A stretch of 64,000 nucleotides of DNA, taken from positions 1-64,000 of the forward strand of contig CAKSCM010000010.1 in assembly GCA_934444365.1 (NCBI GenBank), given 5' to 3'. The notes below the pieces were generated by a model. It was not told where the DNA came from, ran no database searches, and saw only the letters and a program-made list of their open reading frames with translations. Below, piece by piece: positions 1 to 8,376 of this stretch (its first letter is position 1; each line of letters opens with the position of its first letter). The stretch comes from an uncultured Eubacteriales bacterium (lineage in GTDB: Bacteria; Bacillota; Clostridia; Oscillospirales; Acutalibacteraceae). Made by a program: the position numbers and the translations under genes.

Positions 1-2171
1 ATCTCGTCGCCTTTTCCCAGTCCTCCTGAGGTTGCATTTTCGTTTATGTCGATCTTGAACAGCGCCCTCGATTTTACGGAATTGGACGTATCGTCGTTGC
101 CTATGTATATATGCTGGCAGTTTGTATTTACTATATTGTCGGATCTTACATAGCAGTCCCGTCTCCAGCTAAAGTTACGGTCAAGCTCAACAAGCGGATC
201 CACCGTTACCGGATAGACTCGCTCCTCGCTGTCGAGCCACTCCTTGTCCCATGCCGCTATCTCTATCTTGGCCTTGCCGTTTTTCTCGGCCAAAATTGTC
301 ATGGTCACGCCGGCGCACTCGTTTCCCTCAGCGTCGGACATATACGGCGCGCTCAGCACATACTCGACCTCGCCGGCGGAATTGACGAGATTTACCGTCC
401 TTTCGTCCGCCTGCACAAAGTCAAGCCCCTTTGCGCGGTAATTGACCGTAAAGCTCCTTTTAGCGGAACTGTTTTTAAGCACTATGTTTTCCTTAACGCT
501 GCCCGGCATTAAAAAATACTGCAGATCCACGCCCTCAAAAGCGTCCTCATACACTGTCTGCTTTACGAGATTATTAAGGACCAAAAAGGCGTCGTTGCCG
601 GTGCTTGCCTCCCCCGTTTCGCTGACAACCGCCGCCCGGCTGCCGGAATTTACCGAATCGAAGCCCCAGACAATTTCTTTATCCCCGTCCTTTATGCTTA
701 CGGTACGGTTTTTCTTCGGCTTTTTCGAAAGCTCTATTTCCCTTGCATTGGCCGTCGGAGTGTACACCGTGCGCTCCTCAAGCAGCTCTGCTCCGATCGG
801 AATTTCTCCCGAAATATTCCCCGCCGAAACGCCGCCGGAAGCGCTGCCCAAAGTTCCGTCCGAAACGCCGTCCGACGCTCCGTTTGCAGCACCCTCCGAA
901 TTTCCGCCGACGGTATTTTCCGCCCCTTCTCCCGAGGATAAATCCGTGCTTTGTCCGGTCTCATCCGGGCTTTCGCCGGCAGAATCGGCCGACAGATTAC
1001 TCATCGTACCGTTTTCGCCGCTTGAATGCTCGCCGCCACCGCCTGAAGCAGCGGCTGATTGCACGGAATTATCTCTTCGGCCGACGTTTTCACCGGACAT
1101 CGCATCATTTAAAGCTCCGGATGAGCACATTGCGTCAAGCTCTTCAAAGCCGTCGGTAGAGTCCTCGCGCTTTTGGCGCTCGTACTCCTCCTCGCTTATG
1201 ACCGTCGTGTTCATGGTGTTATTGTAATCCACCCACTCGCCGTCGCTTCCGCGATAGTGCACATTCATGGGATACTCAACCAAAAGATAGCTGCCGTCGT
1301 CCATTAAAAACTGCTTGGTGCTTTCGCTCCGGCGGTCGGCCGCCTCGGCCACTATCCGGTTCTCGGGTTTTCCCGTTATGCTTACCGTTTCACTCTTCCC
1401 GCCGTTGTTAAGACTTCCCTCCGCCGCATTTGTGTCCTTTATCGTCTGAGCCAGGGAATTAAGAGGAAAGGCAAACAAAAACATGGCTGCCGCCAATACC
1501 GCCGCAACCATTCTTCTCGGTTTATATATCTTCCCTATGATCCGGGAGCTTTTCGCACTGCTGTTCGCTGCCGCTTCGCCCTTTTCTTCGCGCTTTTTAT
1601 GCTCTTTCAAATTATATGCAAAGCTATTATTTGTATCACCGAAAACCTCCGCAATATTACTGTCGGAAATATTACAGTCGGAAAAACCATCATCAGCAGA
1701 AAAACCGCCGGAGCAATTTTCAGTCTTAACATCCGAAATTACGCCAGCAAAAACGCCCGAAACACCGGCAGCACGCACTGCTTGTGCACTGCCGTCAAAG
1801 CCCAAGTCGTCGGAAATATCTGCAACCAAGCCATCGGAAATATCCGCAACTCCGGCGCATTCATTTGCTACGTCAAAAGAAAAATTCCCGCCGGAAATAT
1901 CCTTTCCGCCAACGGAAAAATCTCTGCAGGAAATACTCGCACCCCCACCGGTGCGCTCATTCGCTCCGGTAAGAGAAAAATCGCTGCCGGAAACATCCGA
2001 AATTGCACCGTCGGAAACGCCAGAAACTTCGCCGTCGCGCACTTCTCCCGTGCTGTCCGGAAAATTGCTCCCGGTATTATGGCCGAATCGCCCCTCTTCG
2101 CCGCATGAGGATCCCTTTTGTGTACCGCCGGAAAGGTGTTTTTGCGCTTTGCCTTTTCTTCGCTTGAACAT
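1..2171 (-). CDS. Large membrane-attached surface protein, DNRLRE/RHS-like, N-terminal part only (runs off left edge)
   Basis: An uninterrupted minus-strand frame of 723 codons starts at ATG 2171 and is still open at base 1. AGGAG stands 7 bases before the ATG. Residues ~30-185 are low complexity, built of short units such as DISDG, DFSLT and GVSDG. A hydrophobic stretch at about 221-240 (VAAVLAAAMFLFAFPLNSLA) could be a membrane anchor or a very late signal peptide. A second Ser/Gly/Asn/Glu-rich stretch covers ~370-455. The last ~60 residues (CYVRSDNIV, HIYIGNDDTSNS, RALFKIDI) resemble the DNRLRE beta-domain of Firmicute wall-associated and RHS/YD-repeat proteins. The role is inferred as cell-surface or polymorphic-toxin-like; the part that would decide this lies outside the window. 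It is a single gene downstream of its own promoter. Confidence 0.82.
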   Translation of the reverse strand, partial: MFKRRKGKAQKHLSGGTQKGSSCGEEGRFGHNTGSNFPDSTGEVRDGEVSGVSDGAISDVSGSDFSLTGANERTGGGASISCRDFSVGGKDISGGNFSFDVANECAGVADISDGLVADISDDLGFDGSAQAVRAAGVSGVFAGVISDVKTENCSGGFSADDGFSDCNISDSNIAEVFGDTNNSFAYNLKEHKKREEKGEAAANSSAKSSRIIGKIYKPRRMVAAVLAAAMFLFAFPLNSLAQTIKDTNAAEGSLNNGGKSETVSITGKPENRIVAEAADRRSESTKQFLMDDGSYLLVEYPMNVHYRGSDGEWVDYNNTMNTTVISEEEYERQKREDSTDGFEELDAMCSSGALNDAMSGENVGRRDNSVQSAAASGGGGEHSSGENGTMSNLSADSAGESPDETGQSTDLSSGEGAENTVGGNSEGAANGASDGVSDGTLGSASGGVSAGNISGEIPIGAELLEERTVYTPTANAREIELSKKPKKNRTVSIKDGDKEIVWGFDSVNSGSRAAVVSETGEASTGNDAFLVLNNLVKQTVYEDAFEGVDLQYFLMPGSVKENIVLKNSSAKRSFTVNYRAKGLDFVQADERTVNLVNSAGEVEYVLSAPYMSDAEGNECAGVTMTILAEKNGKAKIEIAAWDKEWLDSEERVYPVTVDPLVELDRNFSWRRDCYVRSDNIVNTNCQHIYIGNDDTSNSVKSRALFKIDINENATSGGLGKGDE

Positions 2172-2223
2172 TAAATTTCTCCTCCCCCGTTTTCCTCTGT
2201 TTTGGAAATTTAATTCTGCTCCC

Positions 2224-2253
2224 ATTATACACCCCCTCCCCCATCGTCGTCAA
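2224..2253 (-). promoter_or_regulatory. Sigma-A type promoter of the large surface protein gene
   Basis: On the minus strand TTGACG (2253-2248) is followed after 18 bases by TATAAT (2229-2224). The predicted start of transcription lies about 45 bases before the start codon at 2171. The spacer is very G-rich. Confidence 0.72.
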
Positions 2254-2423
2254 TACCATTTTATATCCCTATTTTAATACATTTTTGTTACCTTTTACAA
2301 GATTACTGCTATACTCCTCCAATTACGCGTTTAAAAAGCGACTGTTAAGGCCAAATTATGCCAAAAATCGTCTTCTGAGTTTTATTATAATTTCATTTTC
2401 GGAGCACAATGCTTTTCCAAAAA

Positions 2424-2449
2424 TGCGTTGTAAGTATTCCTACAACGCA
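2424..2449. repeat. 9-bp inverted repeat, possible weak minus-strand terminator
   Basis: TGCGTTGTA (2424-2432) pairs perfectly with TACAACGCA (2441-2449) around an 8-base loop. On the minus strand the hairpin is followed by a short T run (TTTTT), so it may back up the stronger terminator at 2513-2551. The rest of the 2172-2662 gap is AT-rich and I see no gene in it. Confidence 0.4.
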
Positions 2450-2512
2450 AAAATTACGTATCGGCAGATTTTCAGGCATATATCATCTTTTTTCCGTCTT
2501 ATATAATTACAT

Positions 2513-2551
2513 AAAAAGGGCCGCCGCGGAAAAGCTCCCACGACAGCCCTT
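2513..2551 (-). terminator. Rho-independent terminator of the hydrogenase operon
   Basis: On the minus strand AAGGGC-TGTCG pairs with CGGCG-GCCCTT (11 bp with two G-T pairs) around a loop of about 14 bases, followed by a T run. It lies about 110 bases after the hndD stop codon. Confidence 0.78.
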
Positions 2552-2662
2552 AAAAATTATTACAAACCGATTGCGGCTTTTTTATAGCTTTTACTTTGCC
2601 TTATAAGGCCGATCGATCAGTCTTATAAGGTATTCAAAGTTATTTGCCTTCGCCCGAAACAA

Positions 2663-4408
2663 TTAATACTTGGGACGCGGAGTATATCCGGTATGAAGTA
2701 TTGCATGCGAACGATGGCTGCCGGGATGCTCAAGATACTCGTCATAAAGACGCTTGACATCGGGGTTCTCGTGCGACTTTCTCACGGGGAGATTCTGATC
2801 GTCACGATAAAGCGCATCCGCCCTTACCTTGCGGACGTCAACCGTGTTGCGAACCTCAGCCGGGTATATCGGTTGGCCGCCGCCGTTGACACAGCCGCCG
2901 GGGCAAGCCATAATCTCAATGAAATCATACTGTTTCTCGCCGGATTTTACCGCATCGAGCACCTTTCTTGCATTGGAAAGTCCCGAAGCAACAGCCACGC
3001 GGATGACATTTCCGTCAAGATCGTACGTCGCCTCTTTAACGCCTTCCACACCGCGTACATCGTCAAACTCGAGCTTGGTAAGCGGTTTGCCGGTGACCAC
3101 TTCGCTTGCGGTACGAAGCGCTGCCTCCATAACACCGCCGGTAGCGCCGAATATCGTTCCGGCGCCGCTGCCGAGTCCGAAGGGAGAATCGTACTGTCCG
3201 TCGGGCAACGACGTAAACTTGATTCCGGCCTTCTTTATCATGCGGGCAAGCTCGCGCGTGGTAATCGAAGCGTCGATATCGGCAAGACCCTTGACCGCGG
3301 TATGATCTACCCTTTCGGCCTCGAATTTCTTTGCGGTGCAGGGCATAACGCTTACCACAAAAATATCCTCGGGGGCTATACCGGTTTTCTCGGCATAATA
3401 GGTCTTGGCTACCGCACCGAACATTCCCTGCGGAGATTTACAGGTGGAAAGATTGTTAAGAAATTCGGGGTAATAATGCTCGGCAAACTTGATCCAGCCG
3501 GGCGAGCAGGAGGTGATAAGCGGAAGATTCTTCTTCTCCTTATATCTCTCGAGGAACTCGGTGGCCTCCTCCATTATTGTAAGGTCGGCACTGAAGTTGG
3601 TGTCGAAAACGCCGTCGAATCCTAGCATTTTAAGGGCGGTTACCATTTTGCCGGTAACAATGGTGCCCATGGGCATACCGAATTCCTCACCGAGTCCTAC
3701 GCGGACGGCAGGGGCGGTCTGAACCACGACATGCTTGGTGGGGTCATTTATGGCGTCGAAAACCTTAGCGGTATCGTCCCTCTCCGAAAGGGCTCCGGTC
3801 GGACATACGTTTATGCACTGTCCGCACGATACACAGGCAACCTCGCCGAGGTCGGCTTCAAACGCACAGCCGATGTGGGTTGAAAATCCGCGGTCGTTAG
3901 CGCCTATAACGCCGACCGACTGGACCTTATCGCAGGCGGCAACGCAGCGACGGCAAAGTATACACTTTGAATTGTCGCGATACATATGGGGCGCAGTTGT
4001 GTCGTAAACTCCTCCGGGATTCTCGCCCTCATAGCGGTTGACATCGTCAACGCCGTAGTCCTTGCAAAGCTTTTGAAGCTCGCAATTTTCCGAACGGACA
4101 CATGAAAGACATGATTTATTATGAGTAGACAGCATAAGCTGAAGGGTTGCTTTCCTCGACTCGATGACAGCGGGGCTGTTGGTCGTGACTTCCATTCCCT
4201 CATTTACGGGATATACACAAGCGGCAACAAGGCTCCTTGCGCCTTTTACCTCAACAACGCAAATACGGCAGGCGCCGATCTCGTTTATATCTTTCAAATA
4301 ACAAAGGGTAGGAATTTCTATTCCCGCAATACGGGCGGCTTCGAGTATGGTGCTGCCCTTGGGAACACTGCAGTCTATGCCGTTTATTTTGATATTAACA
4401 TTTTCCAT
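2663..4408 (-). CDS. hndD: NADH-linked [FeFe] hydrogenase, catalytic subunit (HndD/HydA type)
   Basis: 581 residues from ATG 4408, which has GGAGGAG 7 bases upstream; the frame extends further upstream but without a ribosome site. Domains in order: [2Fe-2S] ferredoxin fold with C36, C47, C50, C64; His-ligated [4Fe-4S] site H96, C100, C103, C109; two [4Fe-4S] motifs at C149-C159 and C192-C202; then the H-cluster domain with TSCSPGW (C301), MPCTAKK (C357) and ACPGGCVNGGG (C502, C506). All ligands expected for an active M3-type enzyme are present. It makes or uses H2 in the cytoplasm together with hndA, hndB and hndC, either NADH-dependent or electron-bifurcating with ferredoxin. It is the last gene of the operon, 14 bases after hndC. 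Maturases hydE/F/G are not in the window. Confidence 0.97.
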   Translation of the reverse strand: MENVNIKINGIDCSVPKGSTILEAARIAGIEIPTLCYLKDINEIGACRICVVEVKGARSLVAACVYPVNEGMEVTTNSPAVIESRKATLQLMLSTHNKSCLSCVRSENCELQKLCKDYGVDDVNRYEGENPGGVYDTTAPHMYRDNSKCILCRRCVAACDKVQSVGVIGANDRGFSTHIGCAFEADLGEVACVSCGQCINVCPTGALSERDDTAKVFDAINDPTKHVVVQTAPAVRVGLGEEFGMPMGTIVTGKMVTALKMLGFDGVFDTNFSADLTIMEEATEFLERYKEKKNLPLITSCSPGWIKFAEHYYPEFLNNLSTCKSPQGMFGAVAKTYYAEKTGIAPEDIFVVSVMPCTAKKFEAERVDHTAVKGLADIDASITTRELARMIKKAGIKFTSLPDGQYDSPFGLGSGAGTIFGATGGVMEAALRTASEVVTGKPLTKLEFDDVRGVEGVKEATYDLDGNVIRVAVASGLSNARKVLDAVKSGEKQYDFIEIMACPGGCVNGGGQPIYPAEVRNTVDVRKVRADALYRDDQNLPVRKSHENPDVKRLYDEYLEHPGSHRSHAILHTGYTPRPKY

Positions 4409-4422
4409 TGCTCGTCTCCTCC

Positions 4423-6225
4423 TTACTGCTTGATTATTGCGCCGAACTTGCACTTCTCCATGCAGGCGCCGCACTTGATGCACTTGGATTTATCAATGGA
4501 GTGGGGATTCTTGACCGAGCCGCTTATAGCGCCGACGGGACATACCCTTGCGCAGGCGGTACAGCCCTTGCACTTGTCCTCGATTATCTCGTATGAAAGC
4601 AGCTTCTTACATACGCCGGCAGGACACTTCTTCTCGGTAACATGCGCGATATATTCGTCGCGGAAGCGATTAAGGGTCGAAAGAACGGGGTTCGGAGCAG
4701 TCTGGCCGAGTCCGCAAAGCGAATTGCTCTTTATGTAATGGCAAAGCTCTTCCATCTTATCAAGATCCTCAAGAGTACCCTCACCGCGTGTTATCTTGTC
4801 AAGCATCTCATAAAGGCGCTTGGTACCGACACGGCAAGGGGTACATTTACCGCACGACTCGCCGACGGTGAACTCAAGGAAGAACTTGGCGATATCGACC
4901 ATGCAGTTGTCCTCGTCCATTACGATAAGTCCGCCCGAGCCCATCATGGAGCCGATGGCTATAAGGTTATCGTAATCGATGGGGGTGTCGATAAGAGAGG
5001 CAGGAATACATCCGCCCGAAGGACCGCCGGTCTGTGCGGCCTTAAACTTCTTGCCGCCCGGTATGCCGCCGCCGATTTCCTCGATTATCTCGCGAAGGGT
5101 GGTTCCCATTGGAACCTCAACCAGTCCGGTGTTGTGGATCTTTCCGCCCAGAGCGAATACCTTTGTACCCTTGCTCTTTTCGGTACCGATCGATTTGAAC
5201 CAATCGGCTCCGCGTAAAATTATCTGACATACGTTAGCGTAGGTCTCAACGTTGTTTATTATGGTCGGCTTGCCGAAAAGTCCCTTTACTGCCGGGAAGG
5301 GCGGACGGGGTCTCGGCTCGCCGCGGCGGCCTTCAATAGAGGCAAGAAGAGCGGTCTCCTCGCCGCATACGAACGCGCCGGCGCCAAGCCTTATATGAAC
5401 GTCAAAATTAAATCCTGTGCCGAAAATATCCTTGCCGAGCAGGCCGTATTCCCTGGCCTGATCAATGGCTATCTGCAAACGCTTAACGGCTATGGGATAC
5501 TCGGCTCTTACATATATATATCCCTCGTCCGATCCTATTGCATAACCGGCAATTGCCATTGCTTCAAGTACGGCATGGGGGTCGCCCTCGAGAACCGAAC
5601 GGTCCATGAATGCACCGGGGTCGCCCTCGTCGGCGTTACATACTACGTATTTTTTATCGGACTGATTGGCCGCCGCAAAGCTCCACTTAACGCCGGTGGG
5701 GAATCCGCCGCCGCCGCGTCCGCGGAGTCCGGCATCCTTAATTATGTTTATAACATCCTCAGGCTTCATCTCGGTTAAAACCTTACCGAGAGCGCTGTAG
5801 CCGTCCATTGCTATGTACTCTTCGATGTTTTCGGGGTTTATAACACCGCAGTTGCGAAGAGCAAGACGCATCTGCTTCTTGTAAAACGGTGTTTCGCTCA
5901 AAGATGCGGCCGAAACCTCATCCTCGGCGCTTTCGGCCGTTTTTCCGTCATAAACAAGACGGGTGACTATTCTGCCCTTGAGCAAATGCTCCTCAACGAT
6001 CTCGGGAATATCTTCAAGGGTGACCCTGCTGTAAAAGGTTCCCTCAGGATAAACAATCATTATGGGGCCGAGCGCGCAAAGACCGAAACATCCGGTCTGA
6101 ACTATTTTAACCTCTTCGTCTAGTCCCTTGGCCTTAAGCTCTGCTGCCAAAGCTTCTCTCAAAGCGGGACTTCCCGAAGAAGTACAGCCCGTACCTCCGC
6201 ATATCAACACATGTGAACGTACCAT
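4423..6225 (-). CDS. hndC: NADH-binding hydrogenase subunit, NuoF-like (HndC/HydB type)
   Basis: 600 residues from ATG 6225, preceded by GGAGGAG at 5 bases. The N-terminus is a thioredoxin-like [2Fe-2S] domain (C9, C14 and QTGCFGLC). The middle is the NuoF flavoprotein with the FMN/NADH glycine motif GRGGGGFPTG, followed by the [4Fe-4S] motif ESCGKCTPCR. The C-terminus carries two ferredoxin [4Fe-4S] motifs, CKGCTACARVCP and CIKCGACMEKC. It takes electrons from NADH through FMN and passes them to the catalytic subunit. Thirteen bases separate it from hndB upstream and 14 from hndD downstream, so the three are co-translated. Length and domain order match the HndC/HydB family. Confidence 0.96.
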   Translation of the reverse strand: MVRSHVLICGGTGCTSSGSPALREALAAELKAKGLDEEVKIVQTGCFGLCALGPIMIVYPEGTFYSRVTLEDIPEIVEEHLLKGRIVTRLVYDGKTAESAEDEVSAASLSETPFYKKQMRLALRNCGVINPENIEEYIAMDGYSALGKVLTEMKPEDVINIIKDAGLRGRGGGGFPTGVKWSFAAANQSDKKYVVCNADEGDPGAFMDRSVLEGDPHAVLEAMAIAGYAIGSDEGYIYVRAEYPIAVKRLQIAIDQAREYGLLGKDIFGTGFNFDVHIRLGAGAFVCGEETALLASIEGRRGEPRPRPPFPAVKGLFGKPTIINNVETYANVCQIILRGADWFKSIGTEKSKGTKVFALGGKIHNTGLVEVPMGTTLREIIEEIGGGIPGGKKFKAAQTGGPSGGCIPASLIDTPIDYDNLIAIGSMMGSGGLIVMDEDNCMVDIAKFFLEFTVGESCGKCTPCRVGTKRLYEMLDKITRGEGTLEDLDKMEELCHYIKSNSLCGLGQTAPNPVLSTLNRFRDEYIAHVTEKKCPAGVCKKLLSYEIIEDKCKGCTACARVCPVGAISGSVKNPHSIDKSKCIKCGACMEKCKFGAIIKQ

Positions 6226-6238
6226 TTTTTCTCCTCCA

Positions 6239-6610
6239 TTAAAGCTCGGTATTACCGATGGTATATTCAGCAACGACCTTGCCGCCCTTTATATGCTCGG
6301 CAACAACGCGTTTTGCTTTTTCCGGGGTCATTTTTACATATGTGACCTTATCCTTGCCGGTCTCGAAAACCTCAACTACCGGCTCATACTGACAAATTCC
6401 TATGCAGCCCGTCTGGGTTACGGTTACGCTTTCGCCGAGTCCGGCGTTTGCAACCTCTTCAACAAATGCTCCGAGCACAGGACGTGCACCGGCGGAAATA
6501 CCGCAGGTCGCCATTCCGACCACTATACGTGTGGAATTCTCGCCCTCTCTGAGTGCTACCTTGTCCTTCATTTTTTCCCTGATAGCCGCAAGTTCTGCTA
6601 ATGACTTCAT
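6239..6610 (-). CDS. hndB: Thioredoxin-like [2Fe-2S] ferredoxin subunit of the hydrogenase (HndB-like)
   Basis: 123 residues from ATG 6610, with AAAGGGG about 11 bases before it. The fold is the thioredoxin-like ferredoxin: ATCGISAGAR near residue 36 and QTGCIGIC at 69-73. Only three cysteines (C36, C69, C73) occur in these motifs, one fewer than in the corresponding domain of hndC; this matches my memory of HndB proteins but was not checked against an alignment. It probably relays electrons between the NuoE/NuoF-like and catalytic subunits. It lies directly before hndC, in the Hnd subunit order. Confidence 0.9.
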   Translation of the reverse strand: MKSLAELAAIREKMKDKVALREGENSTRIVVGMATCGISAGARPVLGAFVEEVANAGLGESVTVTQTGCIGICQYEPVVEVFETGKDKVTYVKMTPEKAKRVVAEHIKGGKVVAEYTIGNTEL

Positions 6611-6640
6611 AAAAGTTTATACCCCTTTCATGGTGTTTCG

Positions 6641-6670
6641 ATTATATAATAAATTTAATTATATACTTAA
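6641..6670 (-). promoter_or_regulatory. Possible internal promoter before hndB-hndC-hndD
   Basis: The 95-base gap between the HATPase gene and hndB is much more AT-rich than its surroundings and has a perfect minus-strand TATAAT at 6646-6641, about 30 bases before the hndB start. The -35 (TTAAGT, 18-base spacer) is poor. If real, it would let the structural subunits be made apart from the regulatory genes. Confidence 0.33.
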
Positions 6671-6705
6671 ACTTTATACCGAATTACTCTGACCTTTTGT
6701 CTTGG

Positions 6706-7269
6706 TCACATCTTTAAAATTCCGGTTTCGTTATACTGTTCGGTCAAATTCTCTTTTATCCAGCTTATTACCTCAAAATTATCAAGCGGAACGCCGCTTA
6801 AAACCTCGCGAATCTCCCTTGTATCAAGACTGACGGTCTTGCCGTCCCTTGTGTGGGTGTAGATAAAATCGGTATCGGGATTGCCCTGAATAAGGGTCAC
6901 AACGGTCGATACCATGTCCCCGAGCGGCACAAAATCAATGCTCGAAGCATCAAAATAAGCCGTGGTGATTGTCCCGTGGGAATCCGGATATTCCTCCTCG
7001 CTTTTCGACGTAATCTCGATATGTCCGCCGGTAAGCTCGGCCGCAAGCCGTAAAAACGGAATTCCAAGCCCAACCTTACGGGTGGTTCTTGTCGTATAAA
7101 ACGGGTCGGTTATTTTTTTTAAGGTCTGCTCGCTCATTCCGCAGCCGTTGTCCTTTACCGAAAAGGAAAAATCCTTTCCGTTTTGGGTCAGGGTGAGATA
7201 AATTTCGCTCGCTCCCGCTCGGGTGGAATTCTCGGTTATATCAAGAATGTATAAAGAAAGCTCCTTCAT
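6706..7269 (-). CDS. GHKL/HATPase-domain ATP-binding protein of the hydrogenase operon
   Basis: 187 residues from ATG 7269. The sequence is a free-standing GHKL ATPase: N box in DITENSTRAGAS (residues ~10-21), G1 box DNGCGM (~40-45) and a G2-like stretch GLGIPFLRLAAELTGG (~67-82). There is no histidine-kinase dimerisation domain and no phospho-acceptor histidine, so it is not a full two-component kinase. The C-terminal ~80 residues are not recognised. Similar proteins occur in clostridial NADH-hydrogenase clusters; the role is unknown and inferred to be regulatory. It starts 10 bases after the PHP gene, in the same transcript. Confidence 0.85.
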   Translation of the reverse strand: MKELSLYILDITENSTRAGASEIYLTLTQNGKDFSFSVKDNGCGMSEQTLKKITDPFYTTRTTRKVGLGIPFLRLAAELTGGHIEITSKSEEEYPDSHGTITTAYFDASSIDFVPLGDMVSTVVTLIQGNPDTDFIYTHTRDGKTVSLDTREIREVLSGVPLDNFEVISWIKENLTEQYNETGILKM

Positions 7270-7279
7270 TACGGTACCC

Positions 7280-8026
7280 TTATTCTCCGGTTATAGGCTT
7301 TTTAAGCAGCTCGAACAGCCGTTTTCTCATAAGCGCGCTGCTGTAATTTTCATCGTCAAGCTCGAAAAAATTTTCCGCCTCGTTTATATTCCAAAGATAA
7401 TGCGCGTCGGATGAAACTATCCGCCTTTTGCCCTTTACATTTTTATAGCGCTTTTCGTATTCGCCGACCGATGACGGATCGCTGTATTCGAGGCAGTCAA
7501 AATGCGGTTCCTCCGGAAAATCGCCTAAAACGGCTATTATTCCGTTTGACGGTCGGTCAATATGAGCCGGATAGCATATTCCGCCGTATTTTTCGCAAAG
7601 CTCTGCCCCCTGCTCGAGAGAAAGCAGCGTTGCATTCGGAAGCAAGAACTCCTCCTCGCCGGAAATCTTATCGTTTTGGTCGTATATGTACTGATGTCCG
7701 AATATTTCGGTCTTATTTTTTATCTTAACACGGTTTTCGTCCACCTCTCGGCCGAACGAAATGGCCGAATCAAGCTCCTCAAACAAACAGACAAGATGAA
7801 TTTCCTCGGCCGTCGTAAGCTCCATCCCGGCTATCGGAATAAGCCCCTGCCTTTTACATTCGGCATAAAAAGCCGGACAGTTACGGGTAGTATTATGGTC
7901 GCAAAGAGCCACTATATTAAGCCCGTTCAAAACGGCCATTCCGGCAATATTCGCCGGGGTCATATCATCGTCTCCGCATGGGGACAGGCAGGAATGTATG
8001 TGCATATCGTAATAAAACTTCTGCAT
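7280..8026 (-). CDS. PHP-domain metal-dependent phosphoesterase
   Basis: 248 residues from ATG 8026, with AAGG about 9 bases upstream; a GTG three codons earlier is less well placed. The N-terminal motif DMHIHSCLSPCGDDDMTP and the following ALCDHNTT are the first two metal-binding motifs of the PHP superfamily; GMELTTAEEIHLVC and the late SDAHYLWN supply further His/Asp/Glu ligands. Such proteins hydrolyse phosphoester bonds, often of nucleotides, with two or three metal ions. The substrate here is not known. It sits in the middle of the hydrogenase operon, 23 bases after a DRTGG gene and 10 bases before the HATPase gene. Confidence 0.88.
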   Translation of the reverse strand: MQKFYYDMHIHSCLSPCGDDDMTPANIAGMAVLNGLNIVALCDHNTTRNCPAFYAECKRQGLIPIAGMELTTAEEIHLVCLFEELDSAISFGREVDENRVKIKNKTEIFGHQYIYDQNDKISGEEEFLLPNATLLSLEQGAELCEKYGGICYPAHIDRPSNGIIAVLGDFPEEPHFDCLEYSDPSSVGEYEKRYKNVKGKRRIVSSDAHYLWNINEAENFFELDDENYSSALMRKRLFELLKKPITGE

Positions 8027-8049
8027 ACAGCCCACCCTTGTCTTTTTAT

Positions 8050-8376
8050 TTATTCTATCGCCTTACTGACCGCTACCGATGTTTCGTATACCGGCAGGGG
8101 ACTTTTTAAAATACATACGTCCTTCGCCTTCGCCGCGGTTAAAGCGTCCTCGTCAAGCTCGACACCCTCGGCCAGAATAACGCACGAAACGTCGGTAAGA
8201 GAAGCCACGGCCGGAACATTTATGTTGGACATTATGGTTATCCAGACATTGCCGCTTTTTGCATGGGACATAACCCAGCTAAGCAGATCGCCTATGTAAC
8301 AGCCCTGCACCTCGCGCTGCGTATCGCCGCAAATAATATCGAATTCAAGCCTTCCGGCCAAATCGCTAACCGTCAT
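8050..8376 (-). CDS. DRTGG-domain protein (second copy in the hydrogenase operon)
   Basis: 108 residues. The start is ATG 8376, whose A is also the last base of the TGA stop of the gene before it (TGATG), so translation is coupled. The frame is open farther upstream, but that part overlaps the previous gene. The protein is about the size of one DRTGG domain (CGDTQREVQGCYIGDLLSWV, then SNINVPAVASLTDVSCVILAEG), the small ligand-binding fold found next to CBS domains and in phosphotransacetylase-like proteins. No catalytic residues are visible. It is probably a regulatory or ligand-sensing partner of the neighbouring hydrogenase-like protein; this is inferred from position only. Confidence 0.82.
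   Translation of the reverse strand: MTVSDLAGRLEFDIICGDTQREVQGCYIGDLLSWVMSHAKSGNVWITIMSNINVPAVASLTDVSCVILAEGVELDEDALTAAKAKDVCILKSPLPVYETSVAVSKAIE

Noticed and set aside
442..2277. Long plus-strand frames at 442-1227 and 1483-2277 with Ser/Pro-rich translations
   Set aside because: They are the complement of the minus-strand surface protein, which has a promoter, ribosome site and signal-like segment; the plus frames have none of these.
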